DNA from: Aliamphritea ceti
GTDB taxonomy: Bacteria > Pseudomonadota > Gammaproteobacteria > Pseudomonadales > Balneatricaceae
Assembly (NCBI RefSeq): GCF_024347215.1
Contig: NZ_AP025282.1
Coordinates: forward strand, 2,294,001 to 2,358,000
DNA length: 64,000 bases
Direction of reading: 5' to 3'
Of the stretch, positions 43,813-52,871 are shown piece by piece. The position numbers and the translations under genes are program-made. Below the pieces are notes generated by a model. That model was not told where the DNA came from. It made no database searches and was given only the letters and a program-made list of their open reading frames with translations. Within the stretch, counting starts at the first letter, position 1, and each line of letters starts with the position of its first letter.

Positions 43813-44829
43813 TTAATAGCCTAGTGGATTCTGCTTTTGCCAGTTCCAGTGGTCACTGATCATATCTGTTAGATCATGCTCAGCTTGCCAGCCTAGTTGC
43901 TCTTTGCTGTAAGTAACAGAAGCGTAGCACTCTGCAATGTCTCCGGCTCTTCTTGGAGCGACTTTGTAATTGATTTGCTGTTTTGATATTTTTGAAAACG
44001 CATTCACAATTTCAAGTACTGAATTTCCGTTACCCGTACCCAGATTATATTCTTTGCATTGATGATTGCTTTCTTTACTCGTTATCTTCGACAACGCAGC
44101 AAGGTGTCCGCGAGCTAAGTCGACCACGTGAATGTAGTCGCGCACACCTGTGCCATCTGGAGTTGGGTAGTCATCACCGAAAACACTTAGGCACTCAAGC
44201 TTGCCACTGGCTATCTGTGCTACATAGGGCATCAGGTTATTTGGTATTCCGCTTGGATCTTCACCAATCAGGCCGCTTTTATGGGCGCCAACGGGGTTAA
44301 AGTAACGCAGGATAGCTGTATTCCACTGGTCGTCTGAAACTGAGATATCCCGAAGGATGTTCTCGATCATCAGCTTTGACTGACCATAAGGATTGGTTGC
44401 TGATAGTGGGAAGTCTTCAGTTATCGGTAGGGAAGCCGGGTCGCCATAGACGGTGGCAGAAGAGCTGAATACCAGGTTCTTACAGTTAGCTTCGGTCATT
44501 GCTGCAAACAGAAGCAGTGAGGCAGCTACATTGTTCTGATAGTAGTTGATTGGTTTTTCTACAGACTCACCGACCGCTTTATACCCTGCAAAGTGTATAA
44601 CCGCTTCAATGTTGTTCTGACTGAATACTGTATTCAGTAAACTCGCATCGGAAACATCACCTTCAACCAATGCTGGGGGGGGGCCGCATATAGTTTCTAT
44701 ACGATTGAGTACTTCTGGTTTTGAATTACAAAAGTTGTCTAAGATGAGTACATCATAGCCAGCTTCGATCAGTTCGATACAGGTGTGGCTGCCAATGTAA
44801 CCGGCGCCGCCGGTAACCAGAATTGTCAT
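43813..44829 (-). CDS. galE: UDP-glucose 4-epimerase, GalE
   Basis: This 338-residue SDR epimerase is the standard GalE length, with ILVTGGAGYIGSHTCIELIE, the Ser-Tyr-Lys set in FSSSATVYGDP and NPYGQSKLMIENIL, and the family motif ILRYFNPVGAHKSG. It interconverts UDP-glucose and UDP-galactose for glycan synthesis. It is convergent with manC and shares the bidirectional terminator. A decayed second copy of its 5' end lies at 41940-42079. Confidence 0.95.
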   Translation of the reverse strand: MTILVTGGAGYIGSHTCIELIEAGYDVLILDNFCNSKPEVLNRIETICGPPPALVEGDVSDASLLNTVFSQNNIEAVIHFAGYKAVGESVEKPINYYQNNVAASLLLFAAMTEANCKNLVFSSSATVYGDPASLPITEDFPLSATNPYGQSKLMIENILRDISVSDDQWNTAILRYFNPVGAHKSGLIGEDPSGIPNNLMPYVAQIASGKLECLSVFGDDYPTPDGTGVRDYIHVVDLARGHLAALSKITSKESNHQCKEYNLGTGNGNSVLEIVNAFSKISKQQINYKVAPRRAGDIAECYASVTYSKEQLGWQAEHDLTDMISDHWNWQKQNPLGY

Positions 44830-44910
44830 GATGAGTCCTTTTAGATTGAACGGGTAATATCCATGTAAAGATTGGCAAATTATACAGGGGTTTTACATGC
44901 CTGATAATTG

Positions 44911-45214
44911 TTATATCAACGATAGTAGCCACTTTCTAAAATACTCAGCACCTTGTTTCGGCCGGGCTGTTTGCTCAGGTTCGAGCATTAAAAACTGTGA
45001 GGTGGTTTCTACACTGCTGCTAACCGGTTTAATCAGCAGGCCGCTGGCCAGATAGTCATCTACCAGGTTTTCCCACCCAAGTGCCAGGCCCTGACCATTG
45101 AGCGCGGACTGAATTACTAACAGGTAGTTATTGATGTTCATCCGTGGGCCAGCGTCGGCTTTGTATTCAATATTGCAGGCGCGGAACCAGGCTTGCCAGC
45201 TGAGCCATTCTTCA
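44911..45214 (-). pseudogene. Truncated 3' copy of the LysR gene at 48753
   Basis: The last 100 codons of a LysR regulator lie here, from EEWLSWQAWFRACNIEY to FRKWLLSLI and the stop. The protein is identical to the C-terminus of the intact LysR at 48753-49649. The DNA differs at about 25 of 304 positions, all synonymous, including the stop (TAA here, TAG there). Homology ends sharply at 45214. No DNA-binding domain precedes it. Together with the intact copy it brackets rmlBACD in direct orientation. Confidence 0.88.
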
Positions 45215-45387
45215 TCGACTATCAAAATTAGCTATGCTTTCTAGTCTCATTGTAGTGAGTGGTTGCTATGTTCAGCTGCAATAGTCCAGTATACTTTCAT
45301 CGTTTGAATTGGTGATAGCAGGATTGAGACATAAGACGAAAAACTCCAGATTTATTCTTCTATGTGACAGTTGTATAAGGACTTAAT

Positions 45388-46452
45388 ATGCGTCGTATTA
45401 TCGTAACCGGTGGGGCTGGCTTTATAGGCTCGGCAGTTATTCGATATTTAATCAAATCTACAGACAACTTTGTGGCTAATGTTGATAAACTTACATATGC
45501 AGGTAATTTGGATTCATTAAATGAGATTAGTGACTCGCAAAAGTATCAGTTTTTTGGTGTAGATATCTGTGATAAAGCAGCACTGGAAAAAGTTTTTGAT
45601 GAGTTTAAACCGACTGATGTCATGCATTTAGCTGCTGAAAGCCATGTTGACCGCTCTATTGATGGGCCTGCGGCATTTATTCATACCAATGTTGTAGGTA
45701 CTTGCGTGTTGTTAGAGGTCGCACGTGAGTATTGGTCAGTACTGGATAGGCAAAAAAAAGACGCGTTTCGATTTCATCATGTGTCTACGGATGAAGTCTA
45801 TGGTGACCTTGAAGGTACTGAAGACCTATTTACTGAAGAAACACCTTATGCGCCCAGCAGCCCATATTCGGCCAGTAAAGCAAGTTCAGATCATTTAGTA
45901 AGAGCGTGGGGGCGGACTTATGGCTTTCCGATTCTTTTGACAAATTGTTCAAATAATTACGGTCCTTATCATTTCCCTGAAAAATTGATTCCTCATGTAA
46001 TTCTAAATGCGTTAAGTGGTAAGGCTTTACCTGTATATGGCGATGGCAAGCAAGTACGGGACTGGTTGTATGTTGAAGATCATGCAAGGGCACTTGTAAC
46101 AGTCTTGATGAACGGAAAGCTTGGTGAAACTTATAACATCGGTGGTCATAATGAAAAGCAGAACATAGAAATTGTAGAGACAATTTGTGAATTGCTTGAG
46201 GAAATGGTGCCTGGTAAACCAGAGGGCATCAATCAGTATAGAGACTTAATAGAGTTCGTTAATGATCGTCCTGGTCATGATGTACGTTATGCGATTGACG
46301 CTTCTAAAATAGCTGAACAGCTAGGTTGGCTCCCGGAAGAAACTTTTGAAACTGGTATCAGGAAAACAGTTTGTTGGTACCTGGAAAATAGTTGGTGGTG
46401 GGAAAAAGTTCTTAACGGTGATTATCGTCTTGATCGTTTAGGCAGTGTTTAA
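45388..46452 (+). CDS. rmlB: dTDP-glucose 4,6-dehydratase, RmlB
   Basis: This 354-residue SDR enzyme has IIVTGGAGFIGSAVIRYLI, MHLAAESHVDRSIDGP, the catalytic HHVSTDEVYGDL and SPYSASKASSDHLVRAW (Tyr-X3-Lys), all typical of RmlB. It performs the second step to dTDP-L-rhamnose. It is first in the operon rmlB-rmlA-rmlC-rmlD, with AAGGACTT as ribosome site. The promoter must lie in 45215-45387, just past the LysR fragment. Confidence 0.95.
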   Translation: MRRIIVTGGAGFIGSAVIRYLIKSTDNFVANVDKLTYAGNLDSLNEISDSQKYQFFGVDICDKAALEKVFDEFKPTDVMHLAAESHVDRSIDGPAAFIHTNVVGTCVLLEVAREYWSVLDRQKKDAFRFHHVSTDEVYGDLEGTEDLFTEETPYAPSSPYSASKASSDHLVRAWGRTYGFPILLTNCSNNYGPYHFPEKLIPHVILNALSGKALPVYGDGKQVRDWLYVEDHARALVTVLMNGKLGETYNIGGHNEKQNIEIVETICELLEEMVPGKPEGINQYRDLIEFVNDRPGHDVRYAIDASKIAEQLGWLPEETFETGIRKTVCWYLENSWWWEKVLNGDYRLDRLGSV

Positions 46453-46466
46453 TTTTTGGATTAAGT

Positions 46467-47348
46467 ATGACTAAGTACAAAGGTATTATTTTAGCCGGTG
46501 GTTCAGGTTCTCGTTTGCACCCCATCACTTTAGGTACATCAAAACAACTGTTACCTATTTATGATAAACCGATGATCTATTATCCAATTTCGGTTTTGAT
46601 GTTGTCTGGTATTCGTGAAATTTTAATAATTTCAACGCCTGAGGACATGCCTGGTTTTAAACGTTTGCTTGGTGACGGTAGCCAGTTTGGTGTTGATTTT
46701 AGTTATGAAGTTCAGCCTACACCTGATGGGCTTGCTCAGGCATTCCTGATTGGTGAAAAGTTCATTAATGAAGATCATGTTGCTCTTGTTCTTGGAGATA
46801 ACATTTTTTATGGTCAGCACTTTAGCGATAAGCTTAAATCCGCGGTTACCAGAGAAAATGGTGCAACTGTATTTGGTTATCATGTAAGTGATCCGGAGCG
46901 GTTTGGTGTAGTTGAGTTTTGTGATGATGGCAAAGCTCTGAGTATTGAGGAGAAGCCTCTAAGCCCTAAATCAAATTATGCAGTTACTGGTTTGTATTTT
47001 TATGACAATGATGTCATTGAAATTGCTAAATCTATTAAACCTTCTTTACGTGGTGAGTTAGAGATTACAGATGTTAATAACGCTTATTTAAATCGCGGGG
47101 ATCTTAATGTCGAGATGCTTGGTCGCGGCTTTGCCTGGCTAGATACTGGAACACATGACTCATTGATTGATGCAAGTATGTTTGTTCAGACTGTTGAAAA
47201 GAGACAAGGCTTTAAAATTGCCTGTCTAGAAGAAATATCTTATCAGAATGGCTGGATAGACGAATCACGGCTGGCTATGCAAGCAGAAAAGCTAGCTAAA
47301 ACGAACTATGGTCAATACCTATTTTCACTGATTGGGAACGGAAAATAA
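46467..47348 (+). CDS. rmlA: Glucose-1-phosphate thymidylyltransferase, RmlA
   Basis: This 293-residue nucleotidyltransferase has GIILAGGSGSRLHPITLGTS, the Lys in SKQLLPIYDKPMIYYP, and VLGDNIFYGQ. Length and motifs are those of RmlA/RffH. It makes dTDP-glucose from glucose-1-phosphate and dTTP and is normally inhibited by dTDP-rhamnose. It follows rmlB by 14 bp and overlaps rmlC by one base (TAATG). Confidence 0.95.
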   Translation: MTKYKGIILAGGSGSRLHPITLGTSKQLLPIYDKPMIYYPISVLMLSGIREILIISTPEDMPGFKRLLGDGSQFGVDFSYEVQPTPDGLAQAFLIGEKFINEDHVALVLGDNIFYGQHFSDKLKSAVTRENGATVFGYHVSDPERFGVVEFCDDGKALSIEEKPLSPKSNYAVTGLYFYDNDVIEIAKSIKPSLRGELEITDVNNAYLNRGDLNVEMLGRGFAWLDTGTHDSLIDASMFVQTVEKRQGFKIACLEEISYQNGWIDESRLAMQAEKLAKTNYGQYLFSLIGNGK

Positions 47349-47881
47349 TGAACGTTTTAAAAACGTCTATACAAGATGCAGTGATTATAGAACCAAAGGT
47401 TTTTGGTGATGACCGTGGTTTTTTTTTGGAGACGTTTCGAGAAAATCGATATGCAGAGTTAATTGGTTCAGAACTTAGTTTTGTTCAGGATAATCATTCT
47501 AGGTCCAGTAAGGGGGTTTTGCGTGGTTTGCATTTTCAGCACAAGAGACCGCAGGGCAAGTTAGTTAGAGTTGTTCGTGGTGAAGTGTTTGATGTTGCTG
47601 TTGATATTCGCCGAGATTCACCAACCTATGGACAGTGGGAAGGTGTGATTTTAACAGAAGATAATAAGCGTCAGTTCTGGGTTCCTCCTGGATTGGCGCA
47701 TGGTTTTTTAGTGTTGTCTGATGTCGCAGATTTTGAGTACAAATGCACAGATTACTATGATCCGCTAGATGAAGGTTGTTTATCTTGGGATGATCCTACT
47801 GTAGGTGTTGAATGGCCTGTTGTAGATCAACCGTTACTTTCATCGAAGGACCTTCTAGGTAAGCGGCTAGCTGACCTATGA
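47348..47881 (+). CDS. rmlC: dTDP-4-dehydrorhamnose 3,5-epimerase, RmlC
   Basis: This 177-residue cupin has FGDDRGFFLETFRENRYAEL, the catalytic His in VLRGLHFQHKRPQGKLVRV, and FWVPPGLAHGFLVLSDVADF, as in RmlC. It epimerises C3 and C5 of dTDP-4-keto-6-deoxyglucose. It is coupled to both neighbours by overlaps. Confidence 0.95.
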   Translation: MNVLKTSIQDAVIIEPKVFGDDRGFFLETFRENRYAELIGSELSFVQDNHSRSSKGVLRGLHFQHKRPQGKLVRVVRGEVFDVAVDIRRDSPTYGQWEGVILTEDNKRQFWVPPGLAHGFLVLSDVADFEYKCTDYYDPLDEGCLSWDDPTVGVEWPVVDQPLLSSKDLLGKRLADL

Positions 47882-48756
47882 GTACTGATAAGTGGCTAAT
47901 TACGGGGGCTAATGGGCAGCTTGGTAGCTGTGCGCAAGATTTATTCAAAGCGAAGGGGATTAAATTTGTAGCTCTGAGCTCTTCCGAACTAGATGTAACT
48001 GACAGATTGCAAGTGATGTCGCAGTTAGATCAGATTAAACCCACTGTAGTGCTGAATGCAGCAGCTTTTACTGCCGTTGATAAGGCTGAGGCAGAGCAGG
48101 AAGTCGCTACTGCTGTAAACGTCGAAGGACCAGGCTTGTTGGCAGAATGGTGTGATATTAATAATGCTGTGTTGATTCATATATCGACAGATTATGTTTT
48201 CGATGGTGTTTCGTCTTCTGCTTATAAAGAATCCGATAGTACAGCCCCAATGAGTGTATATGGCGTTACAAAACTTCAAGGCGAATTACTACTGGCAGAA
48301 AAACTAGAACGGTTTCTTATATTAAGAACCTCATGGGTTTTTAGCGAGTATGGTAATAACTTTGTTAAAACTATGTTGCGCTTAGGTCGTGATAGAGATC
48401 AATTGAGAGTTGTAAATGATCAGTTTGGATGCCCCACATATGCCGGTGATATTGCTGAAGCAGCCTATATTTTGCATTTGGCTGCTAAGCAAAATGATGA
48501 AGGGTGGGGTATTTACCATTATTGTGGAGATGTTGCTGTCAGCTGGTGGGAATTTGCGCGTCAAATTTTTAATACAGCAGTTGCTGAAGGTAAACAGTCG
48601 GTATCTCCAATCTTAAACGGTATACCGACATCGGAATATCCAACACCTGCTGTTAGGCCTCTTTTTTCGGTACTTGATTGCGCTAAAGCTGAAGCGTTAT
48701 CAGTAGAGTTGTCTGATTGGAAAGAGCGCTTACGGATTGTGATTCCTAAGCTCTAA
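47878..48756 (+). CDS. rmlD: dTDP-4-dehydrorhamnose reductase, RmlD
   Basis: This 292-residue SDR reductase has WLITGANGQLGSCAQDLF, STDYVFDGVSSSAYKESD, and YGVTKLQGELLL with the catalytic Tyr-X3-Lys. It completes dTDP-L-rhamnose. It overlaps rmlC as ATGA. Its stop overlaps the stop of the convergent LysR gene by 3 bp (48753-48756 region), so there is no terminator between them. Confidence 0.95.
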   Translation: MSTDKWLITGANGQLGSCAQDLFKAKGIKFVALSSSELDVTDRLQVMSQLDQIKPTVVLNAAAFTAVDKAEAEQEVATAVNVEGPGLLAEWCDINNAVLIHISTDYVFDGVSSSAYKESDSTAPMSVYGVTKLQGELLLAEKLERFLILRTSWVFSEYGNNFVKTMLRLGRDRDQLRVVNDQFGCPTYAGDIAEAAYILHLAAKQNDEGWGIYHYCGDVAVSWWEFARQIFNTAVAEGKQSVSPILNGIPTSEYPTPAVRPLFSVLDCAKAEALSVELSDWKERLRIVIPKL

Positions 48757-49649
48757 ATTAGTGAAAGAAGCCATTTCCTGAAATACTCAGCACCTTGTTT
48801 TGGCCGAGCTGTCTGCTCAGGTTCAAGCATTAAAAACTGGGAGGTGGTTTCTACACTGCTGCTAACCGGTTTAATCAGCAGGCCGCTGGCCAGATAATCA
48901 TCTACCAAATTTTCCCACCCAAGTGCCAGGCCCTGACCATTGAGCGCGGATTGTATTACCAGTAGGTAGTTATTGATGTTCATCCGTGGGCCAGCGTCAG
49001 CTTTGTATTCAATATTGCAGGCGCGGAACCATGCTTGCCAGCTGAGCCATTCTTCACCCACTTCCAGTGTTAGTAGTGTGCCTTTTAGCATGTCTTCAGT
49101 TGCCTGGATATGCGGGTTCTTTTCAAGATAGCCGGGGCTGCATACCGGGAATACGTTTTCGGCAAATAATGGTGTTGCGTTCAGGTCTGCCGGCGTTTCG
49201 TGGCAGAAGAACAGCGCGATATCGAATTCATTGTGGCGGATGTCTTTCAGGGAGTCGACCGCCAGTATGCGTACATCTATGTCCGGATGTAACTCCTGAA
49301 AGGCGTTGAAGCGGGGCAGTAACCAGAAGGACGCCATAGCATGGGTCGTTACTACCGTTACCTGCTGATCACCCTGCCATTGCAGAATGTTACCGGTGGC
49401 ACCTGCAACCAGTAACAGAGATTGTTGGATACTGTCGTAATATTCAGCGCCTGTATTCGTCAGAGTCAGGCTGCGTTTATCGCGGATAAACAACTTACGG
49501 CCGAGATAGTCTTCTAGGTGACGAATCTGACGGCTGACGGCGCCCTGGGTAACGTTGAGTTCATCGGCGGCCCGCGTGAAGCTCAGGTGGCGGGCAGAAG
49601 ACTCAAATACAACCAGGCTGTTGAGCGGTGGCAGGGGAGTAATACGCAT
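48753..49649 (-). CDS. LysR-family regulator, GcvA-like
   Basis: This 298-residue LysR protein has the N-terminal winged helix FTRAADELNVTQGAVSRQIR and a C-terminal periplasmic-binding-like effector domain. The opening PLNSLVVFESSARHLSFTRA is of the GcvA/AmpR type. It is divergent from the Rieske oxygenase gene with a palindrome in the shared promoter, so it very likely controls that module. Its last 100 codons are duplicated at 44911-45214. Confidence 0.9.
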   Translation of the reverse strand: MRITPLPPLNSLVVFESSARHLSFTRAADELNVTQGAVSRQIRHLEDYLGRKLFIRDKRSLTLTNTGAEYYDSIQQSLLLVAGATGNILQWQGDQQVTVVTTHAMASFWLLPRFNAFQELHPDIDVRILAVDSLKDIRHNEFDIALFFCHETPADLNATPLFAENVFPVCSPGYLEKNPHIQATEDMLKGTLLTLEVGEEWLSWQAWFRACNIEYKADAGPRMNINNYLLVIQSALNGQGLALGWENLVDDYLASGLLIKPVSSSVETTSQFLMLEPEQTARPKQGAEYFRKWLLSLI

Positions 49650-49815
49650 AGGTATTTGTTGGCTCTTATTGTTATTTTTTGTAATAGATAATGGCGATTT
49701 TAAGCTTTAAGCCGGTTTAAAGGTGTTGAGCTTTAAGCAGAATTTTCGCTACATATTCTTTTATTATCAGGCAATTTAGTGAGTTTTTAAGGTTTTTTCA
49801 ATCTTGTTCTTAATG

Positions 49816-49832
49816 CATTACATTTTGTAATG
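49816..49832. promoter_or_regulatory. Palindrome in LysR/Rieske divergent promoter
   Basis: CATTACA-TTT-TGTAATG is a perfect 7-bp inverted repeat of the T-N11-A type bound by LysR proteins, located about 167 bp upstream of the LysR start. No other feature is apparent in the gap 49650-50012. Confidence 0.6.
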
Positions 49833-50012
49833 AATCGGCGACCGAAAAGTCGTTTGTCAGCTTTCCGGGTGCGCCGCTACTATTGAGGGATAAACAGGGT
49901 ATTTATGAGAGTCGTTAAACAGCAGCGCAACACTGCGAGACTCAACATGATGCCTGAGAATAAGAATCCACCGGTTGTAGTCTGTTTGCCGGTTCCTTTT
50001 GAGAGCACACTT

Positions 50013-51194
50013 ATGACTGATTCAATGCTGAAAATCCCTCTGGCTACTCTGGACGCCGTCCATAAACCTATTGCTGATGCGAGCGGCATGCCTAACGCGG
50101 TTTATGATGACCCCGCTATGTTTGAATACGAGCGCGATAATGTTCTGGGTAAAACCTGGGCGGGCTTGGCATTCGGTAGCGAATTGCCTAAAAAAGGCTT
50201 CGCAAAGCCGGTCGATTTTATGGGCCTGCCACTGGCGATCATGCGTAACCGTGATGGCGAAATTAACGTATTTCATAACGTCTGTAGCCACCGCGGCATG
50301 ATTCTGCTGCGTGAAGAAACTGAAGTAGAAGGTATGGTGCGTTGCCCGTATCACTCCTGGACCTATGATCTGAACGGTAACCTTAAGGGCACGCCACACA
50401 TTGGCGGTGTTGGTGTACATAAGGCGGAAGGCTTTGTGTGTGAGAAGCACGGCTTACGTAAGGTCCGTTCGGCCATGTGGAACGACATCATATTTATTAA
50501 TCTGTCCGGTGAAGGCATTGCTTTTGAAGACTACATTTCGCCACTGGTACAGCGCTGGGAAGAGTTCACCGGCAAGGGCGGTTTTGACAAGGTAAGTGTT
50601 GCGCCAACGGGCAGTGCTATGGAGCTGACTGTAATGGCGAACTGGAAGCTGGCGGTAGAGAACTACTGCGAGGCTTATCATCTACCATGGGTTCACCCAA
50701 GCCTGAATACGTATTCGCCGCTGGATCAGCATTACAACCTGATTGTAAATGACGACATGTCTGGCCAGGGCAGTTACACCTATAACCTGTCTGATGTTGC
50801 TGGCACAAGCTTGCCGCAGTTTACTGACTGGCCACAGGATAAGATCCGTCAGGCTGAGTATATTTCCTTGTACCCGAACGTACTGTTAGGCGTACAGGCT
50901 GATCACGTGTTCTCAATTATTCTTCAGCCAAAGGCAAACAACGAGACTTTGGAGAAACTGCAGCTAGCCTATGTGGGCGATGAAGCTTGTGGCGATAAGT
51001 ACGCTGCTTGCCGTTCATCCGTGCTGGAAAGCTGGAAGGTTGTATTTGGGGAAGACGTATTTGCTGTAGAAGGTATGCAGAATGGTCGTAAGTCTCCGGC
51101 ATTCCAGGGCGGCGTATTTTCACCAGTATTAGACGGACCAACGCATCATTTCCATCAGTGGGTCGCTAACCGTTATGCTGAGTCTATGGCGTAA
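50013..51194 (+). CDS. Rieske non-haem iron oxygenase, alpha subunit
   Basis: This protein of about 393 residues has a Rieske [2Fe-2S] site in VCSHRGMILL and CPYHSWTYDL. The mononuclear iron region is NWKLAVENYCEAYHLPWVHP, giving two His ligands and a Glu where many ring-hydroxylating enzymes have the bridging Asp. It is most like the single-component alpha subunits that act on quaternary amines or small aromatics (GbcA, CntA, choline monooxygenase group); the substrate is unknown. I use the ATG at 50013, since the open leader from 49905 has no family look. No beta subunit or ferredoxin reductase gene is next to it. Confidence 0.85.
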   Translation: MTDSMLKIPLATLDAVHKPIADASGMPNAVYDDPAMFEYERDNVLGKTWAGLAFGSELPKKGFAKPVDFMGLPLAIMRNRDGEINVFHNVCSHRGMILLREETEVEGMVRCPYHSWTYDLNGNLKGTPHIGGVGVHKAEGFVCEKHGLRKVRSAMWNDIIFINLSGEGIAFEDYISPLVQRWEEFTGKGGFDKVSVAPTGSAMELTVMANWKLAVENYCEAYHLPWVHPSLNTYSPLDQHYNLIVNDDMSGQGSYTYNLSDVAGTSLPQFTDWPQDKIRQAEYISLYPNVLLGVQADHVFSIILQPKANNETLEKLQLAYVGDEACGDKYAACRSSVLESWKVVFGEDVFAVEGMQNGRKSPAFQGGVFSPVLDGPTHHFHQWVANRYAESMA

Positions 51195-51219
51195 GCCTTC
51201 AGACAGACTGGAGTAATAC

Positions 51220-52653
51220 ATGACAGAACAAAAAAACTGGCAGAATTTCATTGCCGGCGAGTGGGTTGATGGCAGCGAAACTATCGACGTGCTTGATCCA
51301 GCTAATGGTGAAGTATTTGCCAGTATGGCCGCAGCGAATGAGGCTGACATTGACCGGGCAGTAACCGCTGCCCGTGCGTGTGTCGCCAGTGGTGTACTGA
51401 CTGACTGCAGGCCTGCACAGCGGGCCGATATCCTTTACCGTATTGCCGGTGAAATTCATGCGCTGGCGGAACGTGGTGCTGCTTTGCTGGTTCAGGAAAG
51501 CGGTAAGTCATTGGACGATGCCATGGGTGAGTTCACCACAGCCGCGCGTTATTTCGAATATTACGCGGGTATGGCGGACAAGATTGAAGGTAAGTCTATT
51601 CCATTAGGCAACGACTATGTCGATTTTACCTACTACGAGCCAATTGGCGTTTCTGCCCAAATAGTTCCGTGGAATTTCCCGGTTGATATTTGCGCCCGTT
51701 CACTGGCGCCAGCATTGGCGGCTGGTAACGCGGTTGTTGTTAAAACACCGGAGAACACGCCTTTAGCTATGTTGTTACTGGCGGAAGCTTGCCAGCGTGC
51801 CGGATTGCCAGATGGTGCTCTAAGCATTATCAACGGTTATGGCTATAGCACCGGCGCACAGCTGGTGGCCCATCCGGGGGTTGATCAGATTGTCTTTACT
51901 GGTTCTGTTGCAACTGGCCAGGCGATTCTGCGTTCTGCTGCAGACCGTGCTCTGCCTTGTGTAATGGAGCTTGGCGGTAAGTCTGCCGCGGTTGTGTTTA
52001 ACGATGTAAACATGGATCAGCTGCTGAGCAGTGTGAAGTGGGGCATCTTCTTTAATGCTGGTCAGGTTTGCTCAGCTATGTCCCGAATGCTGGTGCAGCG
52101 TGATGTATATGATCAGGTTGTGGCAGCAGTTAAAGATTTAGCTCAGAGTTTACGTATGGGCCCTGGCATGGAGAATTCAGATCTGACGCCGCTGGTGTCA
52201 GCTGACCAGCAACAGCGGGTTGCCAGTATTGTTGAGCGCGCTAAAGATGAAGGCGCCCGGTTAGTAACAGGCGGTAGTATTCCTGACCGTGCCGGTTATT
52301 TCTTCGAAGCAACAGTATTTGCAGATGTTACGCCTGAGATGAGCATCTTCCGTGATGAAGTATTTGGCCCGGTATTGGCCATTACGCCATTCGATACAGA
52401 AGAAGAAGCCTGGGAACTGGCCAACGGCACAGACTTCGGTTTAGTCGCCGGTGTATTCACTCATGACCTAACTCGCGCAATGCGTGCCAGCCGTAAGTTG
52501 CAGGCGGGGCAGGTGTTTGTGAACGAGTGGTATGCAGGTGGCATTGAAACACCTTTTGGTGGTATCAAAATGTCTGGTTACGGTCGTGAAAAAGGCCAGG
52601 AAGCATTGTATAGCTATGTTCATACTAAGAACGTTGCTATTCGAGTGACCTGA
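51220..52653 (+). CDS. Aldehyde dehydrogenase of the Rieske module (betaine-aldehyde dehydrogenase-like)
   Basis: This 477-residue NAD(P) aldehyde dehydrogenase has IGVSAQIVPWNFPVDI, the Glu in MELGGKSAAVV and the Cys in NAGQVCSAMSRMLVQ. The residues around the Cys and the C-terminal EWYAGGIETPFGGIKMSGYG are of the betaine-aldehyde/aminoaldehyde or aromatic-aldehyde groups. It is 25 bp after the Rieske gene and should oxidise the aldehyde released by the oxygenase, for example after N- or O-dealkylation. Degenerate 13-bp repeats begin at its stop codon. Confidence 0.88.
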   Translation: MTEQKNWQNFIAGEWVDGSETIDVLDPANGEVFASMAAANEADIDRAVTAARACVASGVLTDCRPAQRADILYRIAGEIHALAERGAALLVQESGKSLDDAMGEFTTAARYFEYYAGMADKIEGKSIPLGNDYVDFTYYEPIGVSAQIVPWNFPVDICARSLAPALAAGNAVVVKTPENTPLAMLLLAEACQRAGLPDGALSIINGYGYSTGAQLVAHPGVDQIVFTGSVATGQAILRSAADRALPCVMELGGKSAAVVFNDVNMDQLLSSVKWGIFFNAGQVCSAMSRMLVQRDVYDQVVAAVKDLAQSLRMGPGMENSDLTPLVSADQQQRVASIVERAKDEGARLVTGGSIPDRAGYFFEATVFADVTPEMSIFRDEVFGPVLAITPFDTEEEAWELANGTDFGLVAGVFTHDLTRAMRASRKLQAGQVFVNEWYAGGIETPFGGIKMSGYGREKGQEALYSYVHTKNVAIRVT

Positions 52654-52735
52654 AAAAATGGGGCTTGAAGAAAGGGCATGATGAACAGCCCTGATAAACA
52701 GTCCTGATAAAAGAACCCGGTGAAAATTAGTTATT
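52651..52735 (+). repeat. Degenerate 13-bp repeats starting at the aldehyde dehydrogenase stop
   Basis: TGA-A-rich units recur at 52651 (the stop), 52666, 52679, 52692, 52705 and 52721. The clearest pair is AGCCCTGATAAAC at 52686 and AGTCCTGATAAAA at 52699. The period is 13 with drift. Confidence 0.5.
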
Positions 52736-52871
52736 CATTGGGCTGTTTTATCTAAAAAGCTGCTAAGTGGCTTTGTAATGAATTCAAAGCAGATTGTGTT
52801 TTAACTGGCGCATCTGCTTTTTGTTGGTTTTAATCAGAGGAAACAATCGTTTCCGGGGAGAGGAGTAGCGC

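Noticed and set aside
44911..45225. A short functional regulator of 104 residues
   Set aside because: The start and first four residues come from unrelated DNA, there is no DNA-binding domain, and the rest copies the C-terminus of the LysR at 48753.
44911..49056. Composite transposon carrying rmlBACD between direct repeats
   Set aside because: The repeats are pieces of a LysR gene, not insertion sequence ends; there is no transposase, and their silent divergence points to recombination instead.
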